A stretch of DNA of 64,000 bases from Pseudomonas sp. 5P_3.1_Bac2. Lineage in GTDB: Bacteria > Pseudomonadota > Gammaproteobacteria > Pseudomonadales > Pseudomonadaceae. The position numbers and the translations under genes are program-made. Below, one piece after another: positions 28,768 to 36,967 of the stretch. Below the pieces are notes generated by a model, which did no database searches, had not been told where the DNA came from, and saw only the letters and a program-made list of their open reading frames with translations. Position 1 is the first letter of the stretch. Each line of letters starts with the position of its first letter. The DNA lies in NCBI RefSeq assembly GCF_025465995.1, contig NZ_JANLNY010000004.1, positions 62,001 to 126,000 on the forward strand, in the 5' to 3' direction.

Positions 28768-28790
28768 AAAAAACCCGCACTAGGCGGGTT
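28768..28790 (-). terminator. Intrinsic terminator after fdxA
   Basis: AACCCGC (28772-28778) and GCGGGTT (28784-28790) form a 7-bp stem. On the minus strand the tail is six T (complement of 28768-28773). It is 16 bp past the fdxA stop, and the flanking T run on the other strand may make it bidirectional. Confidence 0.75.
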
Positions 28791-28806
28791 TTTTATTGGG
28801 CGCTGA

Positions 28807-29130
28807 TTAGCGCTCGATGTATTGCAGCTTGTCTTTGACGCCATCCCACTCTTCGGCGTCCGACAGCGAGTCTTTGCGCTCGGTGATGTTTGGCCAGATT
28901 TCTGCCAGTTCAGCGTTGAGCTCGATGTACTCCTGTTGGCCGTCCGGCACTTCATCTTCCGAGAAGATTGCTTGAGCAGGGCACTCTGGCTCGCACAGGG
29001 CGCAGTCGATGCACTCGTCCGGGTGGATGACCAGGAAGTTCGGGCCTTCGTAGAAGCAGTCCACCGGGCAAACTTCCACACAGTCGGTGTATTTGCATTT
29101 GACGCAGTTGTCGGTAACGACGAAGGTCAT
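28807..29130 (-). CDS. fdxA: FdxA seven-iron ferredoxin
   Basis: Small [3Fe-4S][4Fe-4S] electron carrier. The start at 29130 gives [20 protein letters not shown], with GGAGAGATTCAGA upstream; the frame extends to 29202 but that part is not conserved. 107 aa. Cysteines match Azotobacter FdI with a one-residue shift: C9, C17 and C50 for the 3Fe cluster, C21, C40, C43 and C46 for the 4Fe cluster, with C12 and C25 as extra cysteines. It lies between rsmZ and mutS, as in other pseudomonads. Confidence 0.95.
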   Translation of the reverse strand: MTFVVTDNCVKCKYTDCVEVCPVDCFYEGPNFLVIHPDECIDCALCEPECPAQAIFSEDEVPDGQQEYIELNAELAEIWPNITERKDSLSDAEEWDGVKDKLQYIER

Positions 29131-29268
29131 TTCTGAATCTCTCCTCGGGCGCCAGCCTGCCCCGTTCTGCGAGGGTTTAGCAGGCTGATATGTTGTGGCC
29201 ACGGCTCAGGCTGTAAGTCGGGCAATGGTAAAAATGCGCGAGATTCTATCAGCTTGTGCGCAATAACG

Positions 29269-31848
29269 TTAGAAGCGAGTTTTCCATGTATATAACAGCT
29301 CCAGGGCTTTGCGTGGAGTGATGTCGTCAGGATTGAGCTTTTGCAGCTCCTCAACCAAGGGGTGAGGCAGGCTGGCAAACAAATCGTTTTGCATGGGCTT
29401 AGGCTGCCCGCCCGTGGTTTTAGCCGGTTGTTCGTGGGGCAGGCTAGTGGTCTCCAGGCGCGCTAGGTGCTCACGGGCACGTAGGATCACTTCATTGGGC
29501 ACACCCGCCAGTTGCGCCACGGCCAAGCCATAGCTCTGGCTGGCAGGACCAGGCAGCACGTGGTGAAGGAAGACGATACGCTCGTTGTGCTCAGTGGCAT
29601 TGAGGTGCACGTTGGCCACCAGCGGTTGGCTCTCCGGCAGCACGGTCAGCTCAAAATAGTGGGTGGCGAACAGGGTGTAAGCGCGCAGCTTGGCCAGTTG
29701 CTCAGCGGCCGCCCAAGCCAGCGACAGGCCGTCGAAGGTGCTGGTGCCGCGTCCCACTTCATCCATCAGCACCAAGCTGCGCTCGGTGGCGTTGTGCAGG
29801 ATATTGGCGGTTTCGCTCATTTCCACCATAAAGGTCGAGCGGCCACCGGCCAGGTCATCGCTGGAGCCGATGCGGGTAAAGATGCGATCCACCAGCGACA
29901 GCTCGCAGGCCTTGGCTGGCACGTAGCTGCCGATATGGGCCAGCAGCACGATCAGGGCGGTCTGGCGCATGTACGTGGATTTACCGCCCATGTTCGGCCC
30001 GGTGATGATCAGCATGCGCTTGTCATCGTGCAGGTCCAGGTCATTGGCGACAAAGGGCGTGGTCAGCACTTGTTCAACCACCGGGTGGCGACCTTGATCG
30101 ATGCGCATGCACGGCTCATCGACAAAACGCGGGCAGTTCAGATCCAGATTCAGTGCGCGCTCACTCAGGTTGCTCAGTACGTCCAGCTCGGCCAGGGCGC
30201 TGGCGCTGTCTTGCAGCGGGCCTAGATGGCTAATCAGTTGTTCGAGCAGCTCGTCGTAGAGCATTTTTTCCCGGGCCAAAGCGCGGCTCTTGGCCGACAG
30301 GGCTTTGTCTTCAAACTCTTTAAGCTCGGGGGTGATAAAACGCTCGGCGCCCTTGAGGGTCTGGCGGCGGATGTAATCCGCTGGCGCGGACTCGGCCTGC
30401 TTGCTCGGCAGCTCGATAAAGTAGCCGTGCACGCGGTTGTAACCGACCTTGAGGTTGGCGAGGCCCGTGCGGGCTTTTTCCCGTGCTTCCAAGTCCATCA
30501 GGTATTGGCCGGCGTTTTCGCTGAGCGATTGCAGCTCATCCAGCTCGGCGTCGTAACCGGTTTTCAGCACGCCGCCGTCGCGGATCACGGCCGGCGGGTT
30601 ATCGATAATGGCGCGGGCCAGCAGTTCAGCCAGTTCTGGATAGGTGCTGACGCTGCTGGCCAGCTCATTGAGGTGCGGTGCCTCCAGATTAGCCATGGCC
30701 ATCTGCAAGGTCGGCAGGGCGGCTAAGGCATCGCGCAGGCGCGCCAAGTCCCGTGGGCGGGCGTTACGCAGGCCGATACGGGCGAGGATGCGCTCCAGGT
30801 CGCCGATTTCTTTCAACTGCGGCTGCAGCGTCTCAAAGCGATAGCGTTCGAGCAGGCAGCCGATCGATGCCTGACGCGCCTCGAGGATGCTGCGATCACG
30901 CAGTGGACGGTTTAGCCAGCGGCTGAGCAGGCGGCTGCCCATGGCGGTCTGGCAGCGATCGACCACCGATTGCAGGGTGTTGTCGCGGCCCCCGGCGAGA
31001 TTGATGTCCAGTTCCAGGTTACGGCGGCTGGCGCCGTCGAGGATCACTGTGTCGTCCAGGCGCTCATGGCGCAGGCTGCGCAGATGGGGCAGGGCGGTGC
31101 GCTGGGTTTCTTTGGCATAGGCCAGCAGGCAGCCAGCAGCGCCGATGGCCAGGGTCAGGTTTTCACAGCCAAAGCCTTTGAGGTCTTGAGTCGCAAATTG
31201 CTGACAGAGGCTCTTGTGCGCGCTGTCGCGCTCAAAGTCCCAGGGGGCACGGCGTCGCACGCCGCGGCGTTTCTCGGCGGGCAGGCCTTGTGGCCAATCA
31301 TCGGGAATCAGCAGCTCAACCGGATTTAAACGCTCCAGCTCCGCCAGCAGATTCTCCCAGCCTTTGATCTCCAGCACGCTAAAGCGCCCGCTGGTGATGT
31401 CCAGCACGGCCAGACCAAACAGGCGTTCGTCGCCCAGTACGGCGGCCAGCAGGTTGTCGCGGCGCTCATCCAGCAGCGCCTCATCGCTCACCGTGCCGGG
31501 GGTGATGATGCGCACCACTTGGCGTTCGACCGGGCCTTTACTGGTAGCCGGGTCGCCGATTTGCTCGCAGATCACCACCGACTCGCCGAGCTTGACCAGT
31601 TTGGCCAAATATCCTTCGGCAGCATGATAGGGGATGCCGCACATGGGGATCGCCTGGCCGGCCGACTGACCACGAGCGGTCAGGGTGATATCCAGCAACT
31701 TGGCAGCCCGTTTCGCGTCTTCGTAGAAAATCTCGTAGAAGTCGCCCATGCGGTAGAACATCAGCTGATCGGGGTGCTGATTCTTCAATCGCCAATATTG
31801 TTGCATCATCGGGGTGTGGCTGGAGAGATCTTGGGCTGCGCTAGTCAT
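29269..31848 (-). CDS. mutS: DNA mismatch repair protein MutS
   Basis: Recognises mismatches and small loops and recruits MutL. 859 aa. The N-terminal mismatch-binding motif has F37 and E39 ('GDFYEIF', E. coli F36/E38). Connector, lever and clamp regions follow. The C-terminal ATPase has Walker A 'GPNMGGKST', Walker B '[16 protein letters not shown]' and 'FATHYFELT'. In most pseudomonads cinA and recA lie upstream; here they are replaced by accessory DNA. Confidence 0.97.
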   Translation of the reverse strand: MTSAAQDLSSHTPMMQQYWRLKNQHPDQLMFYRMGDFYEIFYEDAKRAAKLLDITLTARGQSAGQAIPMCGIPYHAAEGYLAKLVKLGESVVICEQIGDPATSKGPVERQVVRIITPGTVSDEALLDERRDNLLAAVLGDERLFGLAVLDITSGRFSVLEIKGWENLLAELERLNPVELLIPDDWPQGLPAEKRRGVRRRAPWDFERDSAHKSLCQQFATQDLKGFGCENLTLAIGAAGCLLAYAKETQRTALPHLRSLRHERLDDTVILDGASRRNLELDINLAGGRDNTLQSVVDRCQTAMGSRLLSRWLNRPLRDRSILEARQASIGCLLERYRFETLQPQLKEIGDLERILARIGLRNARPRDLARLRDALAALPTLQMAMANLEAPHLNELASSVSTYPELAELLARAIIDNPPAVIRDGGVLKTGYDAELDELQSLSENAGQYLMDLEAREKARTGLANLKVGYNRVHGYFIELPSKQAESAPADYIRRQTLKGAERFITPELKEFEDKALSAKSRALAREKMLYDELLEQLISHLGPLQDSASALAELDVLSNLSERALNLDLNCPRFVDEPCMRIDQGRHPVVEQVLTTPFVANDLDLHDDKRMLIITGPNMGGKSTYMRQTALIVLLAHIGSYVPAKACELSLVDRIFTRIGSSDDLAGGRSTFMVEMSETANILHNATERSLVLMDEVGRGTSTFDGLSLAWAAAEQLAKLRAYTLFATHYFELTVLPESQPLVANVHLNATEHNERIVFLHHVLPGPASQSYGLAVAQLAGVPNEVILRAREHLARLETTSLPHEQPAKTTGGQPKPMQNDLFASLPHPLVEELQKLNPDDITPRKALELLYTWKTRF

Positions 31849-32168
31849 CAGATAGTTAGCAATGTCTTCGAGTATGTGGGCTTGCAGGGATGGTGGTGCG
31901 CGGTGGATTGGCGCGGTTGGGAGCTTTTAGCCCGTGCAGTGTTCTGCCAATTGACGGCTTTAACGCTGCTGCCATCCCTATTTCGAGATGGTCGCAAGGG
32001 TATCACGGCCCATCCGAATCAGCAGGTCTTTGGCAGGGCTGTGCGATGGATTGAACCGGTTAGGTTTTGCGCAGACGTCAGACCGCTTTACGCATAGGGG
32101 CGTGCGCACCTCAAGTAACCGCCTGCGAGTGTTAGGTTGGCCGTTGTGCACGCCATGGGGAGGTCTAT
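31849..32168. other. Non-coding gap upstream of mutS
   Basis: 320 bp between mutS and a decayed acetyltransferase. It must contain the mutS promoter, but no clear -35/-10 pair, terminator or known element was recognised. Short open frames here look like chance. The segment lies at the break in synteny after mutS. GGGGAGG at 32157-32163 is the ribosome-binding site of the pseudogene that follows. Confidence 0.5.
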
Positions 32169-32626
32169 ATGGGTATGCGCTGGGCGCGTCCATTGATTGG
32201 CAGAAACTCAAACAGCTGCGGTTGGCGGCGTTGCTCGATGCGCCTAAGACCTTTGCCGTGAGCTAGCAAACGCCACCTGACGAAAGCTGGCAGGCGCTGG
32301 CGCAAGCTGCCTCAGACCCGGCCTTTGGTTTAGCGCAGGCGCTTGGTTTGATGGGGGGGTGAGCAGCGCGGGCTCTGTTAACTGATCGCCATGTGGCTGG
32401 CGCCGTCGTTGCATGGCCGCGGTGTGGCCACGCAATTGGTGATGGCGGTGAAGGTCCGCGTGCTGCAACAGGGTCATCGTGAGGTGCATTTGCAGGTGGC
32501 TCCCAACACGCCCGTGCGGTGAGTTTCTATAGTCGCCAAGGTTTTGTGTTTATCAACGAATCGGAGCCGTTGGATAGCCATCCCCATATCCAACTGCAAA
32601 CTATGCAGTGGCTGAGTGAGGAGTAG
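32169..32626 (+). pseudogene. GNAT-family N-acetyltransferase, degraded
   Basis: Pieces of a GNAT acetyltransferase can be read in successive frames. They are an N-terminal 'MGMRWARPL'; after a frameshift near 32195, 'IDWQKLKQLRLAALLDAPKTF'; an in-frame TAG at 32264; 'PDESWQALAQAASDPAFG'; after another shift, the acetyl-CoA-binding 'MWLAPSLHGRGVATQLV' (from 32391); and after a last shift near 32516, 'AVSFYSRQGFVFINESEPL' ending in TAG at 32624-32626. The order matches a full-length GNAT domain, and a good Shine-Dalgarno (GGGGAGG) remains at 32157. At least four lesions make a sequencing artefact unlikely. Confidence 0.75.
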
Positions 32627-32759
32627 GTCCGACTCACTGGCTTGGCTCGCTCAACCGGAGGATGCAGCGATTGCCTCTCATCATTGCAGTGCATGGGCTG
32701 TGGCTGGCTTAGGTTGAGTTATGATGCGCGCCCTTAGACCTTCCTGTGATCAGCCCTCC

Positions 32760-33524
32760 ATGCCCGGCAACGCCCTCTATACCGATTTGTCGGGTTACTA
32801 CGATCTGATGTGCGCGGATATCGACTACCCCGCGCAAAGCCATTGTGTGCAGCGTTTGCAGCAGCTGTTTGGCAACGGTGGTAAGCGCCATTTGGATCTG
32901 GCCTGCGGCACGGGCCCGCACGTGCGCCACTTTATTGATGGCGGTTACCAGAGCGCCGGCCTTGATATTAACCAACCGATGCTCGACAAGGCCGCGTTGC
33001 GCTGCCCTGAGGCGCAGTTCTCCCAGCAGGATATGTGTGGCTTTAGCGTGGGCGAGCCGCAGGATCTGATTACCTGTTTCCTCTATTCCATCCACTACAG
33101 CGCCAGCATTGCGCGGCTCAAGGAATGCATCGCCAGCGTGCATGCAGCTCTGGCGCCAGGCGGGGTGTTTTGCTTTAACGCGGTGGATAAACAGCAAATC
33201 GACAACGCCCTATTTGCCTCCCACAACGCCCAGCATGGCGCCGACCTGTTTAGCTTCAGCTCCGGCTGGCATTACGCAGGCACTGGCGAGCAACAAACCC
33301 TGCGCCTGCGTATCGAACGCACCTTGGCCGATGCCACCCAGGTGTGGCACGACGAGCACCCCATGGTGGCGGTGAGCTTCGCCGAATTGCAGGCGCTGCT
33401 GCAGCCGTATTTTGAGGTGCATGTGCTGGAACACGACTACCAAAAACTGGTGCCGTGGAATACCCGCAGCGGCAACGCGTTGTTCGCTTGCGTAAAAGTC
33501 GATGTGCCGGCCACGGTGATTTAA
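32760..33524 (+). CDS. Class I SAM-dependent methyltransferase
   Basis: Predicted cytoplasmic methyltransferase with a Rossmann-type fold; substrate unknown. SAM-binding motif I is LDLACGTG (residues 45-52 from this start), followed by 'AGLDINQPML' (motif II) and 'VHAALAPGGVFCFNAVD' (motif post-III). 254 aa from the ATG at 32760. In-frame ATGs at 32721 and 32724 would add 12-13 residues and have a weak AGG upstream, so the start is uncertain. It has no operon partner: it lies between a pseudogene and a REP array. Confidence 0.8.
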   Translation: MPGNALYTDLSGYYDLMCADIDYPAQSHCVQRLQQLFGNGGKRHLDLACGTGPHVRHFIDGGYQSAGLDINQPMLDKAALRCPEAQFSQQDMCGFSVGEPQDLITCFLYSIHYSASIARLKECIASVHAALAPGGVFCFNAVDKQQIDNALFASHNAQHGADLFSFSSGWHYAGTGEQQTLRLRIERTLADATQVWHDEHPMVAVSFAELQALLQPYFEVHVLEHDYQKLVPWNTRSGNALFACVKVDVPATVI

Positions 33525-33589
33525 CCAAACCCCCAGGGCTTGCCGGATCGGAGGGGGCTTAACCAATCTACCGTTATGGCTTGCCAGCG

Positions 33590-34235
33590 GTGGACAAGCT
33601 TCGCGTTGTCCACCCGACGCGAGAGCGTGCGGCCCGTAGGGTGGAGGGCGCTTCATCCCTCCACCGTTGCATGCATGAAACTAGCCACGCTATTTGCCAG
33701 CGCCATGCTTATAAATCTGGCTTTGGCTGTTGGGCTGGTGCGACGGTTATGGGCGGCCAACGCTAGACAAGCTTCGCGTTGTCCACCCTACGCGAGGGCG
33801 TGCGGCCCGTAGGGTGGAGGGCGCTTCATCCCTCCACCATTGCATGCATGACACTAGCCACGCTATTTGCCGGTGTCATGCATATAAATCTAGATTGGGT
33901 CGTTGGTTGGCGCGAGCGTATGGGCGGCCAACGCTGGACAAGCTTCGCGTTATCCACCCTACCCGAGGGCGCGCGGCCCGTAGGGTGGAGGGCGCTTCAT
34001 CCCTCCACCATTGCATGCATGACACTAGCCACGCTATTTGCCGGTGTCATGCATATAAATCTAGATTGGGTCGTTGGTTGGGGCGAGCGTATGGGCAGCC
34101 AGCGGTGGACAAGCTTCGCGTTGTCCACCCTACCCGAGAGCGTGGGGCCTGTAGGGTGGATGACGCTTCACCCATCCACCGTTACACACATGCAGCTATC
34201 CACCCATGCAGAGCCGCGCATATCTAGGCTATTGG
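33590..34235. repeat. Tandem array of 171-173 bp units, each built from REP-like hairpins
   Basis: Units start at about 33591, 33764, 33935 and 34106 (periods 173, 171 and 171 bp). The fourth is truncated and diverged. Each unit carries three dyads. First is GTGGACAA-GCTTCGCG-TTGTCCAC (for example 33590-33613). Second is GGTGGAGG-N10-CCTCCACC (for example 33640-33665). Third, in units 2 and 3, is ATGCATGACAC-N18-GTGTCATGCAT (for example 33844-33883). Units 2 and 3 are nearly identical, so amplification is recent. Because 171 is a multiple of three, long reading frames run through the array, but they look like repeat translations, not genes. Confidence 0.9.
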
Positions 34236-34305
34236 CTTGTGCTCAATTTGGCTTGACCAGGCGACTCAGTAATCAAACTCAAGCCTGAGTTTGACCTCAG
34301 CCGCC

Positions 34306-35022
34306 CTAACGCCACGCCATATAAACGCCTAATGCGATCAAACCGATAAAGAAGCAGCGGCGGAAGGCGATTTCGCTGATATGCCGGCGTAGGTGTTGGC
34401 CGAAGAACATCCCCACCAGCGCGGCGATTAAGGCCACCACGCATTGGCTGTAATCGAGCTGCGCCAGCGCATCGCCCTTGGCTAATTGCAACGCTAGGCC
34501 GATGGTCGAGGCGGTAAAGGCCAGTCCTAGGGCCTGTACCAAGTCGTTCTTGTTTAATTGCAATGCCTGTAAATACGGCACGGCTGGAATCACAAAGAGA
34601 CCGGTGGCGGCGCTAATCGCGCCAGTGATATAGCCCATGATGGGGGATAACCAGCGCTCATGCCGGCTCGGATTCGGCGCCGCTTTGGCGGCTAGCCCCC
34701 ACAGGCCATACGCCACAATCACCCAGCCAAGGGCCGCTTGGGTCCAGCTGGAGCCAGAGTTTAACGAGGGCAGGGGGCTGACCAGGCTGCCGAGGATGAT
34801 CGCCGCGTTCATGGTCCATAGGCGTTTGAACAGGCGGATAAAGTTGGGCCCGATCAGCAGTTGCCAGAGGTTAGTGACCAGCGACGGGATAATCAGCAGG
34901 CTGGCGGCGACGCTGGGCGGCATCACCACGCTGAGCAGACCCATGGCGATGGTGGGCAGACCCAAGCCAATTACGCCCTTAATCAGGCCCGCGAGCAGAA
35001 ACACCAAAATAATGATCGTCAT
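34306..35022 (-). CDS. TSUP-family (TauE/SafE) membrane permease
   Basis: Predicted inner-membrane exporter of small anions or sulfur-containing organic compounds; the substrate cannot be read from sequence. The start at 35022 gives MTIIILVFLLAGLIKGVIGLG, the typical TSUP first repeat, with AAGGCG upstream; a longer frame from 35085 is not conserved. 238 aa with about seven to eight hydrophobic segments and the second repeat 'GYITGAISAATGLFVIPAVPYLQAL'. It is a single gene between REP elements. Confidence 0.85.
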   Translation of the reverse strand: MTIIILVFLLAGLIKGVIGLGLPTIAMGLLSVVMPPSVAASLLIIPSLVTNLWQLLIGPNFIRLFKRLWTMNAAIILGSLVSPLPSLNSGSSWTQAALGWVIVAYGLWGLAAKAAPNPSRHERWLSPIMGYITGAISAATGLFVIPAVPYLQALQLNKNDLVQALGLAFTASTIGLALQLAKGDALAQLDYSQCVVALIAALVGMFFGQHLRRHISEIAFRRCFFIGLIALGVYMAWR

Positions 35023-35248
35023 CAGGGAGCGCCTTAGGGGATGCGTTGGGCTGCAAGCGAATGGGCTAGTCGAACATTTGCACAATGGGCAGGAGTGGGG
35101 CTGCGCGTCGTTGGACGGCGAAGCGCTTTTCTGAGCGCTGCGCGGGTAATTTGCTGTACGCGCTGTGCCTTGTCCAGCTGGCTTTCTGTGTGGAACCTTG
35201 CGCAGGACAGATGGCAGGTGCTGTCTCCAGGGAGTGTCTATACCGTGG
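35023..35248. other. Intergenic region with no recognised gene
   Basis: This segment lies upstream of the TSUP permease and before the first isolated REP hairpin. It should hold the permease promoter. No terminator, RNA or protein signature was recognised. Confidence 0.4.
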
Positions 35249-35274
35249 GGTGGAGGACGCTATATCCCTCCACC
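35249..35274. repeat. REP-like hairpin (GAGG/CCTC type)
   Basis: GGTGGAGG (35249-35256), a 10-nt loop containing ACGCTATATC, and CCTCCACC (35267-35274). Same stem and loop size as the second hairpin of the tandem array at 33.6 kb. Confidence 0.8.
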
Positions 35275-35379
35275 GTTGGCGGCATGTACATAGCTGTAGT
35301 GATGCAAATTCCCCGACGGGCTTCGGTTGGCCGTGTCCCTTAGCGGTCGCCGTACTTAGACGCTTGGGCGCATTTGGTG

Positions 35380-35403
35380 GTGGACAAGCTTCGCGTTGTC
35401 CAC
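35380..35403. repeat. REP-like hairpin (CAA/TTG type)
   Basis: GTGGACAA-GCTTCGCG-TTGTCCAC, identical to the first hairpin of the tandem array. A decayed relative (AGATGAGGCTTCGCTTATCC) follows at about 35428-35447. Confidence 0.82.
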
Positions 35404-35481
35404 CCAGCCATGGCTCTTGTGCGGGGTAGATGAGGCTTCGCTTATCCATCTGTCTCGCATACCACTTTCCGTGCAATTGGT

Positions 35482-35904
35482 TTAACCCTTAGCGGGCCAA
35501 ATCAGCGGTAGTACCTGTTCGCGCAGCAGCGGGGCGAGGGTGGCGGGTAATGGATCGGTCGGCGCCAACCAGCGCAGCTCCTCCAACTCGGCGGCGGGGC
35601 TTACGGGGTGTGGCAAGTCGGCTTTAAACAGGCTGGCCTTGATCCAGGTGTCCGCTTCGTTGGCCGCCGCAGCGTGGAACTCACCGAGGTAGCTGAAGGC
35701 GTCCTCCGGCAGGCTGAGATTGAGCTCTTCGCTCAGCTCCCGAGTTAAGGCTGCGAGTGGCGCTTCACCCGCCTCGGCTTTGCCGCCAGGCAGCATAAAG
35801 GCGTGGGTGTTGCGTTTACGGACCAAGAGCAAGTGGCCGTGGTTATCGAATAAGCACGCGGCAGCGATAGTGAGGAGGGTCGGTGGCATAGACAGGGCAT
35901 TCAT
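35482..35904 (-). CDS. NUDIX hydrolase
   Basis: Predicted pyrophosphohydrolase of the MutT/NUDIX superfamily; substrate unknown. The Nudix box GX5EX7REUXEEXGU is read at residues 41-63, with G41, E47, R55, E56, E59 and E60. 140 aa from the ATG at 35904 (MNALSMPPTLL). An in-frame ATG at 35889 and a longer frame to 35955 are possible; none has a strong Shine-Dalgarno. It lies between REP elements without obvious operon partners. Confidence 0.85.
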   Translation of the reverse strand: MNALSMPPTLLTIAAACLFDNHGHLLLVRKRNTHAFMLPGGKAEAGEAPLAALTRELSEELNLSLPEDAFSYLGEFHAAAANEADTWIKASLFKADLPHPVSPAAELEELRWLAPTDPLPATLAPLLREQVLPLIWPAKG

Positions 35905-36042
35905 CGAGGCGGATTGAGGGCGCGTTAAGGTAGTCGCGAGGCGTGCACCGGGCAAGCCATGCAGGGCTTATGCACGGGCCAAATCGAAGACCGGCGCCTT
36001 ATCCGCAGCCAATTTGCCACCCAGTACGTGCAGCTGTCGTAG

Positions 36043-36068
36043 GGTGGAGGATGCTTCACTCCTCCACC
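36043..36068. repeat. REP-like hairpin downstream of the RAYT gene
   Basis: GGTGGAGG (36043-36050), loop ATGCTTCACT, CCTCCACC (36061-36068). It lies 55 bp past the RAYT stop. Together with the copy at 36692 it flanks the transposase gene, as expected for REP-associated transposases. Confidence 0.82.
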
Positions 36069-36123
36069 TTAACTCCAACAAAGCCCGGCAAACCTTGCAG
36101 GATATAAACATCCACACAGGCGT

Positions 36124-36654
36124 TTATTCAGTAATGCCTTGATCATCCAGCAGTGGGTCGCCGCACCAGTCGTTCGAATATAGACCCATGCGTACGGCGC
36201 GGTGGAAGCTGGAGTAAGGCCAGTCCATTAGCCGTTGCACATGGCCGTGTTTGAGCGGGTTGTAGTGAATGTAATCGAAGTGGCGTTGGTAGTCGTGATC
36301 GTCACGGATCAGGTGTTCCCAGTAGCGGCGTTGCCAAATGCCGCGTTCATTGCGGCGTTGTTGGTTAATGGTGCGGGGTTCGCTGGCGGGCAAGCGTTTG
36401 GCGAAGGCAAATTTGATCACCTGCCAGCGCCGGGCAAAGTCCGCATCGCCCGGCGGTAGCGTCCACAGGCAATGCATATGTTCGGGCAGCACGACCCAGG
36501 CATCGATATGGAAGGGATAACGCGCGCGAGTGGCGCGTACCGTTGCGCGCAGCAAATCGATTTCTCGCACCAATAGATCGCTTGTGCGGTCGTGCAAATT
36601 AACCGTAAAAAAGTACGTAGCCCCAGGCACGCGGGCACGGCGGTAATTGGGCAT
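36124..36654 (-). CDS. REP-associated tyrosine transposase (RAYT, IS200-like Y1 family)
   Basis: 176 aa, single-domain HUH endonuclease related to IS200/IS605 TnpA, normally a single-copy domesticated enzyme that acts on REP hairpins. The N-terminal 'YRRARVPGATYFFTVNL' is typical. The HxH metal motif is H59-M-H61 ('PEHMHCLW'), and the candidate catalytic tyrosine is Y128 in 'YIHYNPLKHG'. 'GIWQRRYWEHLIRDD' is a conserved RAYT segment. REP-like hairpins flank it (36043-36068 and 36692-36715) and cluster nearby, supporting a functional enzyme-substrate relationship. Confidence 0.9.
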   Translation of the reverse strand: MPNYRRARVPGATYFFTVNLHDRTSDLLVREIDLLRATVRATRARYPFHIDAWVVLPEHMHCLWTLPPGDADFARRWQVIKFAFAKRLPASEPRTINQQRRNERGIWQRRYWEHLIRDDHDYQRHFDYIHYNPLKHGHVQRLMDWPYSSFHRAVRMGLYSNDWCGDPLLDDQGITE

Positions 36655-36691
36655 GTGGGCTCATCCTTGAGCGCTGCGGATATTGACCATG

Positions 36692-36715
36692 GTGGACAAG
36701 CTTCGCGTTGTCCAC
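36692..36715. repeat. REP-like hairpin upstream of the RAYT gene
   Basis: GTGGACAA-GCTTCGCG-TTGTCCAC, identical to the copies at 33590 and 35380. It lies 38 bp upstream of the RAYT start codon. Confidence 0.82.
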
Positions 36716-36766
36716 CCTACGGGAGATTGCGCCCACTTGCATGGGCGGGGCTCAATCCAAACTACT

Positions 36767-36926
36767 CGTTTGAGATGGCTTTTGTAGGGGGGGGGGGCGC
36801 TTTACCCCTCCACCGTTTGGTTGTGTGGATATCCGGGCTACTCGCTCGTTTGAGATGGCTTTTGTAGGGTGGAGGACGCTTTATCCCTCCACCGTTTGGT
36901 TGTGCGGATATCCGGGCTACTCGCTA
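36767..36926. repeat. Two 80-bp direct repeats each carrying a REP-like hairpin
   Basis: The segments starting at 36767 and 36847 repeat with an 80-bp period ('CGTTTGAGATGGCTTTTGTA' ... 'GGATATCCGGGCTACTCGCT'). The second contains GGTGGAGG...CCTCCACC (36868-36893). In the first the left arm is replaced by a run of 11 G (36787-36797), so that hairpin is broken. The rest of the 36716-36967 gap holds no gene. Confidence 0.82.
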
Positions 36927-36967
36927 CGGGGCGCAGGTCTCCGGGCTAATCGCTCGCTACACGATGA

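Noticed and set aside
33590..34235. CRISPR array
   Set aside because: Units of 171-173 bp repeat as a whole, with no short repeat/unique spacer pattern and no cas genes.
33730..34288. Two overlapping + frames of 165-169 codons with internal protein repeats
   Set aside because: They are translations of the 171-bp tandem REP array; the repeat period is a multiple of three, so the frames stay open without being genes.
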